From positions 620,001 to 684,000 of the forward strand of contig AP024867.1 of NCBI GenBank assembly GCA_024346835.1: a stretch of 64,000 nt of DNA. Reading direction: 5' to 3'. The DNA comes from Vibrio comitans (GTDB lineage: Bacteria > Pseudomonadota > Gammaproteobacteria > Enterobacterales > Vibrionaceae). A program made the translations under genes and the position numbers. The notes under the pieces were generated by a model. That model saw only the letters and a program-made list of their open reading frames with translations. It was not told the origin of the DNA and searched no databases. Of the stretch, positions 53,238-62,212 are shown piece by piece; position 1 is the first letter of the stretch, and every line of letters begins with the position of its first letter.

Positions 53238-53971
53238 TATTTATTCTCCCGCATCTCTTTTAGGCTCGGTACAGGAATGGTTTCATCACCTTTCCAGCCC
53301 AATTTGTAGTGATGTCCTAACTCACCTTTAGCCAGTTCAGTTGGCACCACCTTGATTGCCGCTATTGGGAGCACGCACGCTTGCTCACATTTACCACACC
53401 CAGTGCATGACTCTGAATGAACCGTCGGGATCATTTTTGCGTGAATACCCGTGCGATTATTTCGTTGATATTCAAGAGTAATTGCTTCGTCTATCAGTGG
53501 GCAAACGCGATAGCAGACATCACAACGCAAACCAAGATAGTTAAGACAGGTTTCATGGTCGATAAGTACGGCAGTGCCCATTAAAGCATCGTCAATATTG
53601 GTTAGCGCAGGATCAAGAGCACCGGTTGGGCAGGCAACAACGCAAGGTATGTGGTCACACATCTCGCATGGGATATCCCGCGCTGTGAAATAGGGCGTAC
53701 CCGAAGCAGACTTGGACATTAAGGTAGAAAGCTTGAGTGTGTCGTAAGGACACGCTTGAACGCAGAGCCCGCATCGTATACACGCTGCCTCAAAGTCTCC
53801 GGCGGGAAGGGCTCCCGGTGGGCGAATAGGTACACCAGAACCGCCAGCTTGGCTTTGCCTAGACTGTATACCAAGGAGCGTTGCTACAGAGCCTACCCCA
53901 ATAGCTGTGCGTGCCGCATCACGCAAAAAGCGCCTTCTACTCGGAGAAGGGCCATTCTTTGGTTTATTCAT
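53237..53971 (-). CDS. napG: Ferredoxin-type protein NapG (MauM/NapG)
   Basis: 244 residues. A Tat signal ([24 protein letters not shown]) exports it folded. Four [4Fe-4S] sites are visible: [26 protein letters not shown], the region CDVCYRVCP and [12 protein letters not shown]. It would carry electrons from NapH to a periplasmic acceptor, classically the NapAB nitrate reductase. Confidence 0.9.
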   Translation of the reverse strand: MNKPKNGPSPSRRRFLRDAARTAIGVGSVATLLGIQSRQSQAGGSGVPIRPPGALPAGDFEAACIRCGLCVQACPYDTLKLSTLMSKSASGTPYFTARDIPCEMCDHIPCVVACPTGALDPALTNIDDALMGTAVLIDHETCLNYLGLRCDVCYRVCPLIDEAITLEYQRNNRTGIHAKMIPTVHSESCTGCGKCEQACVLPIAAIKVVPTELAKGELGHHYKLGWKGDETIPVPSLKEMRENK

Positions 53972-54193
53972 TGTGTTACCCCAGCGGATATTTCCCTATT
54001 AATTATGTGCCTTTATTGAGCAAATAGTGAGCTTTTGAGGAGATTAATTAGAAGGAAATGGGCTTTTTATGATCTAGGGCTAGTGAAGGGTAGCTAAAGC
54101 CTTGATGTAAGATCTTTGGGGAATGAAATTGATGAGAGAGAAAGTTCTGAGATGAACTAGGAAAACATCTCAGAACTTTTTGAGCTTAATGTG

Positions 54194-54751
54194 TTATTTC
54201 GCAAAGTTTACGATAGGGAAACATTTGAAGAACCCATTGTCTGCACAGTTAATTAAACCGATTTGAACACCGTCGATGTTTTTGGTTTTGTTAAAGATGC
54301 CAACTTGGATATTAGATTTGTTAGATAGGCTTACAAGACCTACATCAGCCATCGTTTGGCCATCTGAATAGTTCACGGCTGACCAGTTTAAGCCTTCTAC
54401 ATTGTGAGTAATGTTTGCTAGACCCAAGTTTACGCCTGTTGCCTTACCTGTATTCCAGTTAAACCAACCCCAAGACAGACCTTTCATCTCTTGATTGACC
54501 TTGTTTGCCCCAAACCATAGGTTAAGGTTCAACCCTGTTGTACGGTCTGTTTCAGACATACCTAGTAGTGAAACATCAACACCTTTTACTTCCGAGGTTT
54601 TACCGTGCAGTACTGAAAGTCGTACACCTTGCACAGAGTTATCTTGTGGCGCATTCATGTCGATAGTTGAAAACATGACAGGAGTTTGTGCAGAAGCAAA
54701 AGAAGAAGCCATGGTTGCAGCGATAGCAGTAGCGACGAGTAATTTTTTCAT
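54194..54751 (-). CDS. Secreted/surface repeat protein (VC2662 / LA_2272-like)
   Basis: 185 residues. Signal peptide ends at ASAQ (about 21). The body repeats a short strand unit with GxN/GxS turns: GVDVSLLG, GLNLNLWFGANK, GLSWGWFNW, GVNLGLANI, GLNWSAVNY, VGLVSLSN, VGIFNKTKN, GVQIGLIN. This pattern is that of LA_2272-type surface repeat proteins and a known Vibrio family. Two Cys near the end (NCADNGFFKCFP) may pair. It is probably exported to the periplasm or outer membrane. Function unknown. Confidence 0.72.
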   Translation of the reverse strand: MKKLLVATAIAATMASSFASAQTPVMFSTIDMNAPQDNSVQGVRLSVLHGKTSEVKGVDVSLLGMSETDRTTGLNLNLWFGANKVNQEMKGLSWGWFNWNTGKATGVNLGLANITHNVEGLNWSAVNYSDGQTMADVGLVSLSNKSNIQVGIFNKTKNIDGVQIGLINCADNGFFKCFPIVNFAK

Positions 54752-55116
54752 TATTTTTCCATCCCGGTAAATATTAAATTAGGTTTTGTTTGATGGAGTT
54801 AATATTAATCATGAAATTGGTTTTATATAACATCTAAAAATGAAAAGTAATCTTATCAAGGGCTAATTATCTATCCGGTTGTGCGGAATGGAATTTATGG
54901 TTATCTGGATAAGTGTTTGTTTATATTGTGATTATACGTTGTTTGGGTTAGAAGGGCTTACAACCGTGGTTATAGCGGTAATGCTTTATTTAATTAAACA
55001 GGAACATCATTTTTATAAGTGTTCCTGTTATTGTCATATCTTTTATGCTGCAACTGGTTATATTTTAATTATTACTTATCTCACTAATTAAATATAATCG
55101 GTGTTCGCAGTTGTTC
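54752..55116. other. Intergenic region with an inverted repeat
   Basis: 365 AT-rich bases between two minus-strand genes. They hold the promoter of the repeat-protein gene on the left. AACAGGAACA/TGTTCCTGTT (54997-55006 and 55020-55029) is a perfect 10-bp inverted repeat with a 13-base loop. A 70-codon hydrophobic open frame (54879-55091) crosses it but lacks a Shine-Dalgarno. Confidence 0.6.
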
Positions 55117-55479
55117 TTAATAGCTAACCCGACTATTAGCCGTGTGTTCTACATTGACGAGTTGCGGCGCAAGCACAAATAAATCACCCTGCCACATCTT
55201 AAAATCGAAGCACCATTTGGCAAACTCTTCTCTATCTGGCTTATCTATTTGCATAGTCTCACAATGCTCGCCACAAAATTGCTCCCAGTTCTCGGTTTCC
55301 AAGAAGAGGTGAGGCTCGATCTCTGCTAAGTATTTCTCGATAAACTGGCGGCGTTTTTGAGCTTCATCTTGCTGAAGTCGGCTCAATAGAAGAAAACGTT
55401 TTGAAGCGTAGGCCATAGATAGTTCTACATAGGTAATGGATTCGCTTAAATGGTAGGGTTTAACGTGCTTCAAGGGCAA
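55117..55479 (-). CDS. Hypothetical protein
   Basis: 120 residues if it starts at the TTG at 55479; starts further in (for example MAYASKRF) are possible, since the Shine-Dalgarno is weak. No domain recognised. It is charged and helical with two Cys (FCGEHCETMQ) and an acidic middle; no signal peptide. It stands between the intergenic inverted repeat and the hydrolase gene on the same strand. Confidence 0.55.
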   Translation of the reverse strand: MPLKHVKPYHLSESITYVELSMAYASKRFLLLSRLQQDEAQKRRQFIEKYLAEIEPHLFLETENWEQFCGEHCETMQIDKPDREEFAKWCFDFKMWQGDLFVLAPQLVNVEHTANSRVSY

Positions 55480-55633
55480 ACTTTATCATTAACTATGAAC
55501 AAACTTCGTGACCCAGTAAGCATCACAATGAAAGGAGTTTACAGCAATTGAATGCATTTTAACGACAATTTGTATTATTTTAGGCTGGCTGTAAGTTAGG
55601 GCCTAGAGCTTTAAAGCCCTAGGCCAAAGAAAC

Positions 55634-56929
55634 CTAAACTAACGTTGCCGCAGTTTGATCCCCTATCGAAAATAACTTTTCTAGTATACGTTCTCCATCA
55701 GCACGCAGACCGTTATGTTCGTACTCATTGGTTATCCATGCTTGTGAGTTTGGTATCTTGCGCAGTGTCTCGCAGCTTAGCGCCATCTCAACAAACATGT
55801 CGTCGGCATAAACCGCGCAGCTTAGAGGGACTTTATTGTTTGATAGTACATCTTGGTTGTACAGGGCTCCCCAGTCGCTTTTCTCAGCTAAAAGAGTCGC
55901 TGCGCCTTGAAGTGGTTTAAGGTTGGTATATTGCTCAAACATCCAAGGGAAGGTCATCTCCCCTGTGAAGTAGAAGGATTGACCTGGTTGATAATTAAAT
56001 TGTTCATGCTTTTGTCGAACTCGATGAGCGCTCCATTGGGAGGCAAACCCTTGGCAATAAATAGGCTCATGCAAAATGGCATAGATAGGATTGGTCTGAA
56101 ATGCTTGCTCAGAAAGCATGGCGTTTAAGAACTCGTAGCTAAGAACTTCTTCTCCATTAGATTCTACAAATGCATTTTCTAATAGGTAATAGACAGGTAA
56201 GAAGGTATCGCTGATACCAAAGTTAATACCCACTTGTTGAAATTGCTCCACCGTGAACCTTTGTCCATTAGGCAGAAACTCTTCTTTATTAATTAGGTGG
56301 TTAGCGATTTTTTGGCAAAGTTGTTGAGCCAATGGGAACTGTCTAAAGAACGCGTTATTTTTATCTTTTGTGCGCTTGAATGTCGCTTCATAGACGTCAT
56401 CAATAGGCCTATCGATTGAAGGGATTCCGCCGGTGACGTAGCATTGAAGCAGGCTGTCTGGATATAACGAAAGGTAAACTAGTGTGCAAAATCCACCATA
56501 GCTTTGCCCTAGCGTAGCCCACTTTTCTATACCGAGTTTTTCACGAAGAGTTTCAGCATCACGCACTATATTATCGGCTCTAAAGTGAGTCAGGTACTCG
56601 GCTTGCTCAGTACTGCTTAGATGTGCCAAAGTTTGGTGGGTGATAACGCTGCTGTGGCCTGTGCCACGTTGGTCTAGTAACAGAACGCGATATCGCTGTA
56701 AGGCGGCTTTTAACCAGCCAGAGTGACCGTTAGGGCGAGGGGAAGGGAAACCTGGCCCACCCTGAAAATAGATCAACCAAGGTTTAGTGCTGTTTTCGTC
56801 ACCCACTAAGCGGACTTCTCTAGCAAAGATAGAGAGCTTTTCTGATTTTGGGTCGCTGTAATTAAGTGGCGCTTCAAAGGTGTGATTGTGATAGCAGCAA
56901 CCATCGTTGATAAAAGTATGTCCGTGCAT
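55634..56929 (-). CDS. Alpha/beta hydrolase, proline iminopeptidase-like (S33)
   Basis: 431 residues from the ATG at 56929 (AAGGA at good spacing; the longer frame to 56986 lacks one). The oxyanion-hole motif QGGPGFPSPRP and the nucleophile elbow GQSYGGF (Ser) are clear; the His is in YEHNGLRADGE. This matches proline iminopeptidases (prolyl aminopeptidase, S33). Some members act on other small esters or peptides. No signal peptide. It diverges from the exonuclease gene. Confidence 0.87.
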   Translation of the reverse strand: MHGHTFINDGCCYHNHTFEAPLNYSDPKSEKLSIFAREVRLVGDENSTKPWLIYFQGGPGFPSPRPNGHSGWLKAALQRYRVLLLDQRGTGHSSVITHQTLAHLSSTEQAEYLTHFRADNIVRDAETLREKLGIEKWATLGQSYGGFCTLVYLSLYPDSLLQCYVTGGIPSIDRPIDDVYEATFKRTKDKNNAFFRQFPLAQQLCQKIANHLINKEEFLPNGQRFTVEQFQQVGINFGISDTFLPVYYLLENAFVESNGEEVLSYEFLNAMLSEQAFQTNPIYAILHEPIYCQGFASQWSAHRVRQKHEQFNYQPGQSFYFTGEMTFPWMFEQYTNLKPLQGAATLLAEKSDWGALYNQDVLSNNKVPLSCAVYADDMFVEMALSCETLRKIPNSQAWITNEYEHNGLRADGERILEKLFSIGDQTAATLV

Positions 56930-57060
56930 TGATTTTCCTTGGGTGTTTTTTTTGTCTACCCTACTGATTGTTGTGTTATTTTCCAAGTAGCAGCCACAAG
57001 AAACTGGTTCCTGTACGTGCTAGAATGCCTCGGTTTTCATTCTACTATCTCAGAGTATTT

Positions 57061-57690
57061 ATGCCCTCATCTGCCAATTCCGTTGTTGTCCTCGATTTCG
57101 AAACTACCGGCCTATCCCCTAATATGGGTGACAGAGCTATTGAAATAGGCGCAGTTAAACTTATCAATGGAGAAGTGGTAGATACCTTTCAGCAGTTGAT
57201 GAACCCTGGCTTTCGTGTGAGCTCGTTTATTGAGAGATATACGGGCATCTCCAACAATATGCTCCATACTGCACCAAGTTGTGCAGAGGTGATGAGTGAG
57301 TTTGCTTCATTTGTTGGCGATAGCAATATGGTGGCGCACAATGCCTCTTTTGATAAACGCTTTTTAGACGCAGAGCTTTCGCCCTTAGGGATAGAGTACC
57401 GAGGACAATTTGCTTGCTCTATGTTGATCGCCAGGCGTCTCTATCAAGATGCACCGACGCATAAACTTGGTGATTTGGTTCGATACAAGAACATTGAACA
57501 TGATGGTGTTTTCCACCGCGCGCTGGCTGATTCTGAGATGACGGCGAAGCTGTGGATGGTTATGTTGCAGGAACTGCAATCAAGGGGCGTTATTGAGCCT
57601 GAGTTCACCTTTATGCAGAAAGTCGCTAAAACCAGTAAGGGAGCAATAAACACGCTTCTTAGTAAGCAGGCTCAACAAGCTCGCGCATAA
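57061..57690 (+). CDS. DnaQ-like DEDDh 3'-5' exonuclease
   Basis: 209 residues from the ATG at 57061. The Exo motifs are visible: DFETTGLSP (Asp, Glu), HNASFDKRF (Asp) and HRALADSEM (His, Asp). It has the exonuclease domain only, without the C-terminal part of polymerase III epsilon. Similar stand-alone proteins are proofreading-like or RNA-trimming nucleases. An upstream in-frame ATG (57025) exists, but the conserved start is at 57061. A parS2 site follows. Confidence 0.85.
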   Translation: MPSSANSVVVLDFETTGLSPNMGDRAIEIGAVKLINGEVVDTFQQLMNPGFRVSSFIERYTGISNNMLHTAPSCAEVMSEFASFVGDSNMVAHNASFDKRFLDAELSPLGIEYRGQFACSMLIARRLYQDAPTHKLGDLVRYKNIEHDGVFHRALADSEMTAKLWMVMLQELQSRGVIEPEFTFMQKVAKTSKGAINTLLSKQAQQARA

Positions 57691-57737
57691 CCCACCGTAA
57701 TACTCTCCCTGCTATCTCAAAAGCAGGGAAGCCCTAT

Positions 57738-57752
57738 CTTTACAGTGTAAAT
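57738..57752. promoter_or_regulatory. parS2 centromere site 8
   Basis: TTTACAGTGTAAA at 57739-57751, a perfect match, between the exonuclease gene and ktrA. Confidence 0.85.
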
Positions 57753-57887
57753 ATCGTTTTATTTTCCTCCCAACTTCGATAACTATCTTTTAATTATTCA
57801 TTATTTCGTTATGTAAATCAGATGTTTACTATACTTCAAATCGCAACAGTTTTTGTTTTAGCAAAATACTGTCATTGGAGGAAGTAA

Positions 57888-58550
57888 ATGAGATCAACGA
57901 AAAAGCAGTATGCCGTGATAGGTCTGGGTCGATTTGGTCTGTCAGTGTGCCAGGAGTTAAGTCGGGCTGGCGCACAGGTACTGGCTGTGGACCTTAACGA
58001 AGAGCGAGTCAAAAGTGCAATCGAGTTTTCGACTGAGGTGATTGTGGCTAACTGCACTCAAGAAGAAACAGTTGCAGAGTTAAAGCTTGAAGAATACGAC
58101 ATGGTAATGGTGGCGATTGGTAGTGATATTAATGCCAGTATTCTCACCACATTAGTACTCAAAGAGGCGCACTGTAAGACGGTTTGGGTAAAGGCCAATG
58201 ATAAGTTTCATGCCAAGATATTAAGTAAAGTAGGGGCTGATAGGGTCATCATGCCTGAGAAAGAAATGGGAGTTCGAATTGCTAATCAGATGATTGATAA
58301 GCGAGTTAAAGACTTCCATCCACTGGGCAGTGGCTTGGCTCTAACCGAAGTCGTAGTGAGCTCAAATCTGCTCGGGAAATCCCTATCTGATATGTCTTTA
58401 TGCAGTGAAGAAGATGTCAGCGTTATCGCTCTTAAGCGGGGCCCTGAAGTTATTTCTTCACCCAGTCATGAGAAAAGCCTTGAGATAGGCGATGTCATTA
58501 TCGTTGTCGGCCCTGAGGCCAATTTAGCTCAAAAATTACGTGCATTATGA
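57888..58550 (+). CDS. ktrA: Potassium uptake regulatory subunit KtrA
   Basis: 220 residues: an RCK_N domain with the Rossmann motif GLGRFGLSVCQELSRAGAQVLAVDLNEERV, then an RCK_C domain (about 135-215). It gates KtrB by nucleotide binding in the cytoplasm. The GGAGG Shine-Dalgarno is strong. It overlaps ktrB by 4 bases. Confidence 0.94.
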   Translation: MRSTKKQYAVIGLGRFGLSVCQELSRAGAQVLAVDLNEERVKSAIEFSTEVIVANCTQEETVAELKLEEYDMVMVAIGSDINASILTTLVLKEAHCKTVWVKANDKFHAKILSKVGADRVIMPEKEMGVRIANQMIDKRVKDFHPLGSGLALTEVVVSSNLLGKSLSDMSLCSEEDVSVIALKRGPEVISSPSHEKSLEIGDVIIVVGPEANLAQKLRAL

Positions 58551-59914
58551 TCCCTAGAATCCATCAAAGTCGAGTTTATACCCTAGGCCCAGAACGAAAG
58601 GGAGGCAAAGGGGGAGAGCCCAAGATCATCGTACTGACGTTCTTGATGATCTTGCTTCCTTCAGCCGTTCTCCTGACGCTACCTGTTTTTTCTGTTTCAG
58701 GGCTCTCTATGACAGACGCTCTATTTACCGCAACGTCAGCCATTAGCGTGACAGGGCTAGGGGTAGTCGATACGGGGCAACACTTTACTTTGAGCGGAAA
58801 GATTTTGTTGATGATCTTGATGCAAATTGGTGGGTTGGGGCAAATGACTTTGTCTGCCGTCTTGCTGTATATGTTTGGTGTGAGACTGTCTCTGCAGCAA
58901 CAAGCACTAGCAAAAGAAGCGTTAGGACAAGACAGAAAAATCAACCTAAGAGGCTTGGTCAAGAAGATTATTATCTTTGCTTTGGTAGCGGAGTTGATTG
59001 GATTTTTAGTTTTGAGCTTTAGGTGGGTACCTGAGATGGGGTGGAGTACAGGGCTGTTCTACGCTCTGTTTCATTCTATATCTGCGTTTAATAATGCCGG
59101 ATTTTCATTGTTTTCCGATAGCCTAGTGAGCTTTGTTGGCGACCCTGTGATCATTAGTAGCTTGGCCGCACTATTTATCTTGGGTGGTTTAGGCTTTACC
59201 GTTGTGGGAGATCTGTCGACGAATTTGCATAAAGGGTTTAGACACCTGCAATTACATACCAAGATCATGCTGATTGGCACGCCAACCTTGCTAATTGTTG
59301 GTACCTTAATGTTCTGGCTGCTTGAAAGAAATAACGCAGCAACACTGGGTCATTTGTCTACCTCGGAACAATGGCTTGCAGCCTTCTTCCAATCGGCGAC
59401 GGCTCGCACGGCAGGCTTTAATAGTATCGATTTGGCTGCTCTTACTTCTCCAGCCATGCTGTTTATGATGCTACTCATGTTGATCGGAGCGGGCTCGACC
59501 TCAACGGGGGGCGGCATCAAGGTTTCTACCTTTGTGGTTGCCGCTGTAGCCACGTGGAGCTTTTTACGCCAGAAAAAAGACGTCGTTCTGTTTCATCGAA
59601 CTATAGGTGCACAAACCATCGTCCGCTCACTTGCCATCATAGTTGTCAGTGGCATTCTGCTTTTCTTAGCGATGTTTGCATTGATGATTACCGAGCAAGC
59701 GCCCTTTAAAATGGTCATTTTTGAGGTGATATCAGCCTTTGCCACTGTGGGTGTTAGCGGTGGTTTAACCGCACAACTTTCTGAGCCGGGCAAGCTGATT
59801 ATGGTTGTGGTTATGATCATAGGACGCATTGGACCTTTGACTTTAGCTTATATGCTTGCAAGACCTGAGAAGACCTTGGTTAGATACCCAGAAGAGCCAG
59901 TGTTTACGGGCTAG
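58547..59914 (+). CDS. ktrB: Sodium-dependent potassium transporter KtrB
   Basis: 455 residues with the four repeated M1-P-M2 units of the Trk/Ktr/HKT superfamily. Selectivity-filter segments are seen at TSAISVTGLGVVDTG, HSISAFNNAGFSLFSD, TARTAGFNSIDLA and SAFATVGVSGGLTA, each with the key Gly. It forms the K+ pore with KtrA as regulator. It overlaps ktrA (ATGA), so the two are translated together. Confidence 0.95.
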   Translation: MIPRIHQSRVYTLGPERKGGKGGEPKIIVLTFLMILLPSAVLLTLPVFSVSGLSMTDALFTATSAISVTGLGVVDTGQHFTLSGKILLMILMQIGGLGQMTLSAVLLYMFGVRLSLQQQALAKEALGQDRKINLRGLVKKIIIFALVAELIGFLVLSFRWVPEMGWSTGLFYALFHSISAFNNAGFSLFSDSLVSFVGDPVIISSLAALFILGGLGFTVVGDLSTNLHKGFRHLQLHTKIMLIGTPTLLIVGTLMFWLLERNNAATLGHLSTSEQWLAAFFQSATARTAGFNSIDLAALTSPAMLFMMLLMLIGAGSTSTGGGIKVSTFVVAAVATWSFLRQKKDVVLFHRTIGAQTIVRSLAIIVVSGILLFLAMFALMITEQAPFKMVIFEVISAFATVGVSGGLTAQLSEPGKLIMVVVMIIGRIGPLTLAYMLARPEKTLVRYPEEPVFTG

Positions 59915-59979
59915 GAATATCGTTTCTGGAGAATTACTGCACCAAACGCAATGGTGATATTGGAAAGTTGAAGTGGTAC

Positions 59980-60022
59980 AAGTGAAACAGCCTTGGCATA
60001 TTGCCAAGGCTGTTTCACTTTA
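59980..60022. terminator. Strong shared terminator between ktrB and the LysR gene
   Basis: Perfect 19-bp arms (59980-59998 and 60002-60020) around a TAT loop. They include GTGAAACAGCC and its complement. One arm runs into the LysR stop codon, so the hairpin can serve both convergent genes. The T-run is short (CTTT). Confidence 0.8.
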
Positions 60023-60922
60023 GTCGACTAGATAGCCTTCGATGAAGCTGTTTATCGCCATGAGTATGGATTTCTTCACTGTAGCAATCTGCTTGGAGTG
60101 AGGACACCATAGGGCAAAACCAAACTTAAAGCCTCGCTTCATTTGGTCCATGGTAATGTATTGCATGTGCGCATTGACGTAGTCTGAAGACATTAGAGAT
60201 CTAGGCAGTAATGCCCAGCCCATTCCCTCTTGCACCAGCTTAACAATCAAAGAAAGCTGATCGATTTCTTCATGATTGGCAGAGAGTAATATTTTGTCCT
60301 TCATCCCATCACTAACAAGAGCCGTTAAAACAAACTGTCGTTGGTTTCGTAGCGCCGCTTGCACTTTGTCTGATGAAAGCTTAGTAACTTCACTGTCTTT
60401 TTTCACAAAAGGCAGAAACTCAAGGTTTCCTAAGAAGGTCGCATCTAAGCTGTGCATTGCTGAGCTTTCGTGAATATTCACTAGCGCAAAATGTAAGTCA
60501 CCATTGCTCATGCCCGTTTTCACTTCGGATTTTGTCTTTGCTTCAAAATTCACTCGCATATTCGGGTAGTCTTTATCTAGCTGTACGCGAATAGCAGCCA
60601 GTAATTTCTGAGGCAGAATATTTGAATAGGCGATATTGATGCTTTCCAATTGCCCATAGGAGAGGCTAAGCGCTACCTTATCAAAGGTTCGTGCTTGTTC
60701 AATGGCTTGTTTTGCATAACGGTAAAGAAGATGGCCATCTTCGGTTGGTTCTACAGAACGACCAATTCTATTAAAAAGGGTAACTGCCAGTTGGTCTTCC
60801 AAGTTAGTGATAACTTGCCCAATGGTTGTTCTGTGCTTGTTTAACTTAACTGCGGCCTTGCTAAAAGAGAGTTGTTCATAAACGTTGACGAAGGCAAGCA
60901 GTTGTTCGAGACTGAAATTCAT
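60020..60922 (-). CDS. LysR-family regulator (AaeR-like by context)
   Basis: 300 residues. An N-terminal winged helix-turn-helix (LEQLLAFVNVYEQLSFSKAAVKLNKHRTTIGQVITNLEDQL) is followed by a LysR substrate-binding domain (about 90-300). The divergent aaeXAB-type genes are the likely target; the inducer is probably an aromatic acid by analogy with AaeR, which is inference. It ends in a hairpin shared with ktrB. Confidence 0.88.
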   Translation of the reverse strand: MNFSLEQLLAFVNVYEQLSFSKAAVKLNKHRTTIGQVITNLEDQLAVTLFNRIGRSVEPTEDGHLLYRYAKQAIEQARTFDKVALSLSYGQLESINIAYSNILPQKLLAAIRVQLDKDYPNMRVNFEAKTKSEVKTGMSNGDLHFALVNIHESSAMHSLDATFLGNLEFLPFVKKDSEVTKLSSDKVQAALRNQRQFVLTALVSDGMKDKILLSANHEEIDQLSLIVKLVQEGMGWALLPRSLMSSDYVNAHMQYITMDQMKRGFKFGFALWCPHSKQIATVKKSILMAINSFIEGYLVD

Positions 60923-60938
60923 ATACAGAGATCTATTC

Positions 60939-60985
60939 GGTCAAATTTATAGTTAAAACATTAACAACTAAAAACAAATTTGACC
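60939..60985. promoter_or_regulatory. Nested inverted repeats between the LysR gene and the aaeX-like gene
   Basis: GGTCAAATTT (60939-60948) and AAATTTGACC (60976-60985) are perfect complements 27 bases apart. An inner TAGTT/AACTA pair lies between. The position 17 bases before the LysR start and spacing suit a LysR operator. Confidence 0.7.
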
Positions 60986-61124
60986 ACTAATCCCACCCAA
61001 AGAATGCACATTATTCACCTCATTTTGGTTTTTATGTAGGGTTCTATCCGTCAATCGTGATTAACGCACCCAGACAAAGACCTTTATTCTTAGCGCTATT
61101 GAACAGAGCTAGAGGTCGAAACCT

Positions 61125-61328
61125 ATGCCAAGTGAAGTGGTACTAGGAGAGATGTATTTTCCTCCATTGTTGTTGGCGGTGCTGATTTCCTATCTCGCAA
61201 CAACATTATTTTCTTATGTGGGTAATCGTATTGGTCTTTACCGTTACATTGCTGCTCCCGCAATTTTTGAATTGAGTCTAGTAGTGATCATTACTGGGCT
61301 CATCAGTCGTTTTTGGTTTTTAGTTTAA
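61125..61328 (+). CDS. aaeX: DUF1656 small membrane protein (AaeX-like)
   Basis: 67 residues with two helices (about 12-33 and 45-64), the standard AaeX/DUF1656 form. AGAGG precedes the ATG. Its role in the efflux complex is not established. First gene of the aae-type operon. Confidence 0.85.
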   Translation: MPSEVVLGEMYFPPLLLAVLISYLATTLFSYVGNRIGLYRYIAAPAIFELSLVVIITGLISRFWFLV

Positions 61329-61336
61329 GGTAAAGC

Positions 61337-62212
61337 ATGATGATGCGATATGTAACAACCCTAATCTTCGCTATCGCCGCTAGTTTTGTCGGCTATTCAC
61401 TTTATTCTACCTATGATTCAAATCCATGGACGCGAGATGGACAGGTTCGTGCTTATATCGTTGAGGTTACCCCTCGAGTGACGGGACAAGTGACAGAAGT
61501 GCTTATCGACGACAACTCTAAAGTTAAAAAGGGTGATTTGCTATTTGAAATTGACCCGAGTGTTTATCAGGCAGCTTTGAACAAGGCGAAAGCGAGCCAG
61601 AAGCAAGCGAGTGCTTTGTTGAAGAAAGCGCGTGATGAAGAGCGAAGAGCCATTAATCTAGAAAAACGAGCGCCTGGTGCTGTGCCTGTTTTAACCCTGA
61701 ATAATTTGGGTAACGCGGTAGAAACGGCTAAAGCGAACGTTGAAGTAATGCGAGCTGCTGTCGAAGAGGCAGCATTGAACCTGAAATTTACCAAAGTTTA
61801 TGCTCCGACTGATGGCTTCATCACTAACCTTCAGCTTCGACAGGGTTCTCAGGTGACAGCTAATACGCCTGTTGTGGCACTCATTGATGAGCATAGTTTC
61901 TGGGTAGAAGGCTTCTTTAAAGAAACGGATCTGCAAGGCGTTGATAATAGCGATCAAGCTTTGGTGACCTTGCTATCGCACTCGGAGCACGCGTTAGAAG
62001 GAGAGATCACAAGTATTGGCTATGGTATCTCCATGCAGGATGGAAGCACCGGTAATAGCTTACTTCCAGTGGTCAACCCTAACTTTGAGTGGATTCGTCT
62101 AGCACAAAGAATTCCAGTAAAAGTGAAGCTAACCAATGTACCTAATGATGTGCAGCTGCGCATTGGCATGACCGCATCCGTTAAGATCATGAAGGACAGC
62201 GAGTCTAAATGA
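61337..62212 (+). CDS. aaeA: HlyD-family adaptor (AaeA-like)
   Basis: 291 residues. A membrane anchor (about 5-23) is followed by a lipoyl half (TPRVTGQVTEVLIDDNSKVKKGDLLFEID), a short coiled-coil hairpin (about 75-150) and a second half (VYAPTDGFITNLQLRQGSQVTANTPVVALIDEHSFWVEGFFKE). It matches AaeA/EmrA-type periplasmic adaptors. It overlaps the transporter gene by 4 bases. Confidence 0.9.
   Translation: MMMRYVTTLIFAIAASFVGYSLYSTYDSNPWTRDGQVRAYIVEVTPRVTGQVTEVLIDDNSKVKKGDLLFEIDPSVYQAALNKAKASQKQASALLKKARDEERRAINLEKRAPGAVPVLTLNNLGNAVETAKANVEVMRAAVEEAALNLKFTKVYAPTDGFITNLQLRQGSQVTANTPVVALIDEHSFWVEGFFKETDLQGVDNSDQALVTLLSHSEHALEGEITSIGYGISMQDGSTGNSLLPVVNPNFEWIRLAQRIPVKVKLTNVPNDVQLRIGMTASVKIMKDSESK

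Noticed and set aside
54879..55091. 70-codon hydrophobic open frame
   Set aside because: It has no Shine-Dalgarno, is in AT-rich DNA where hydrophobic frames arise by chance, and contains an inverted repeat.
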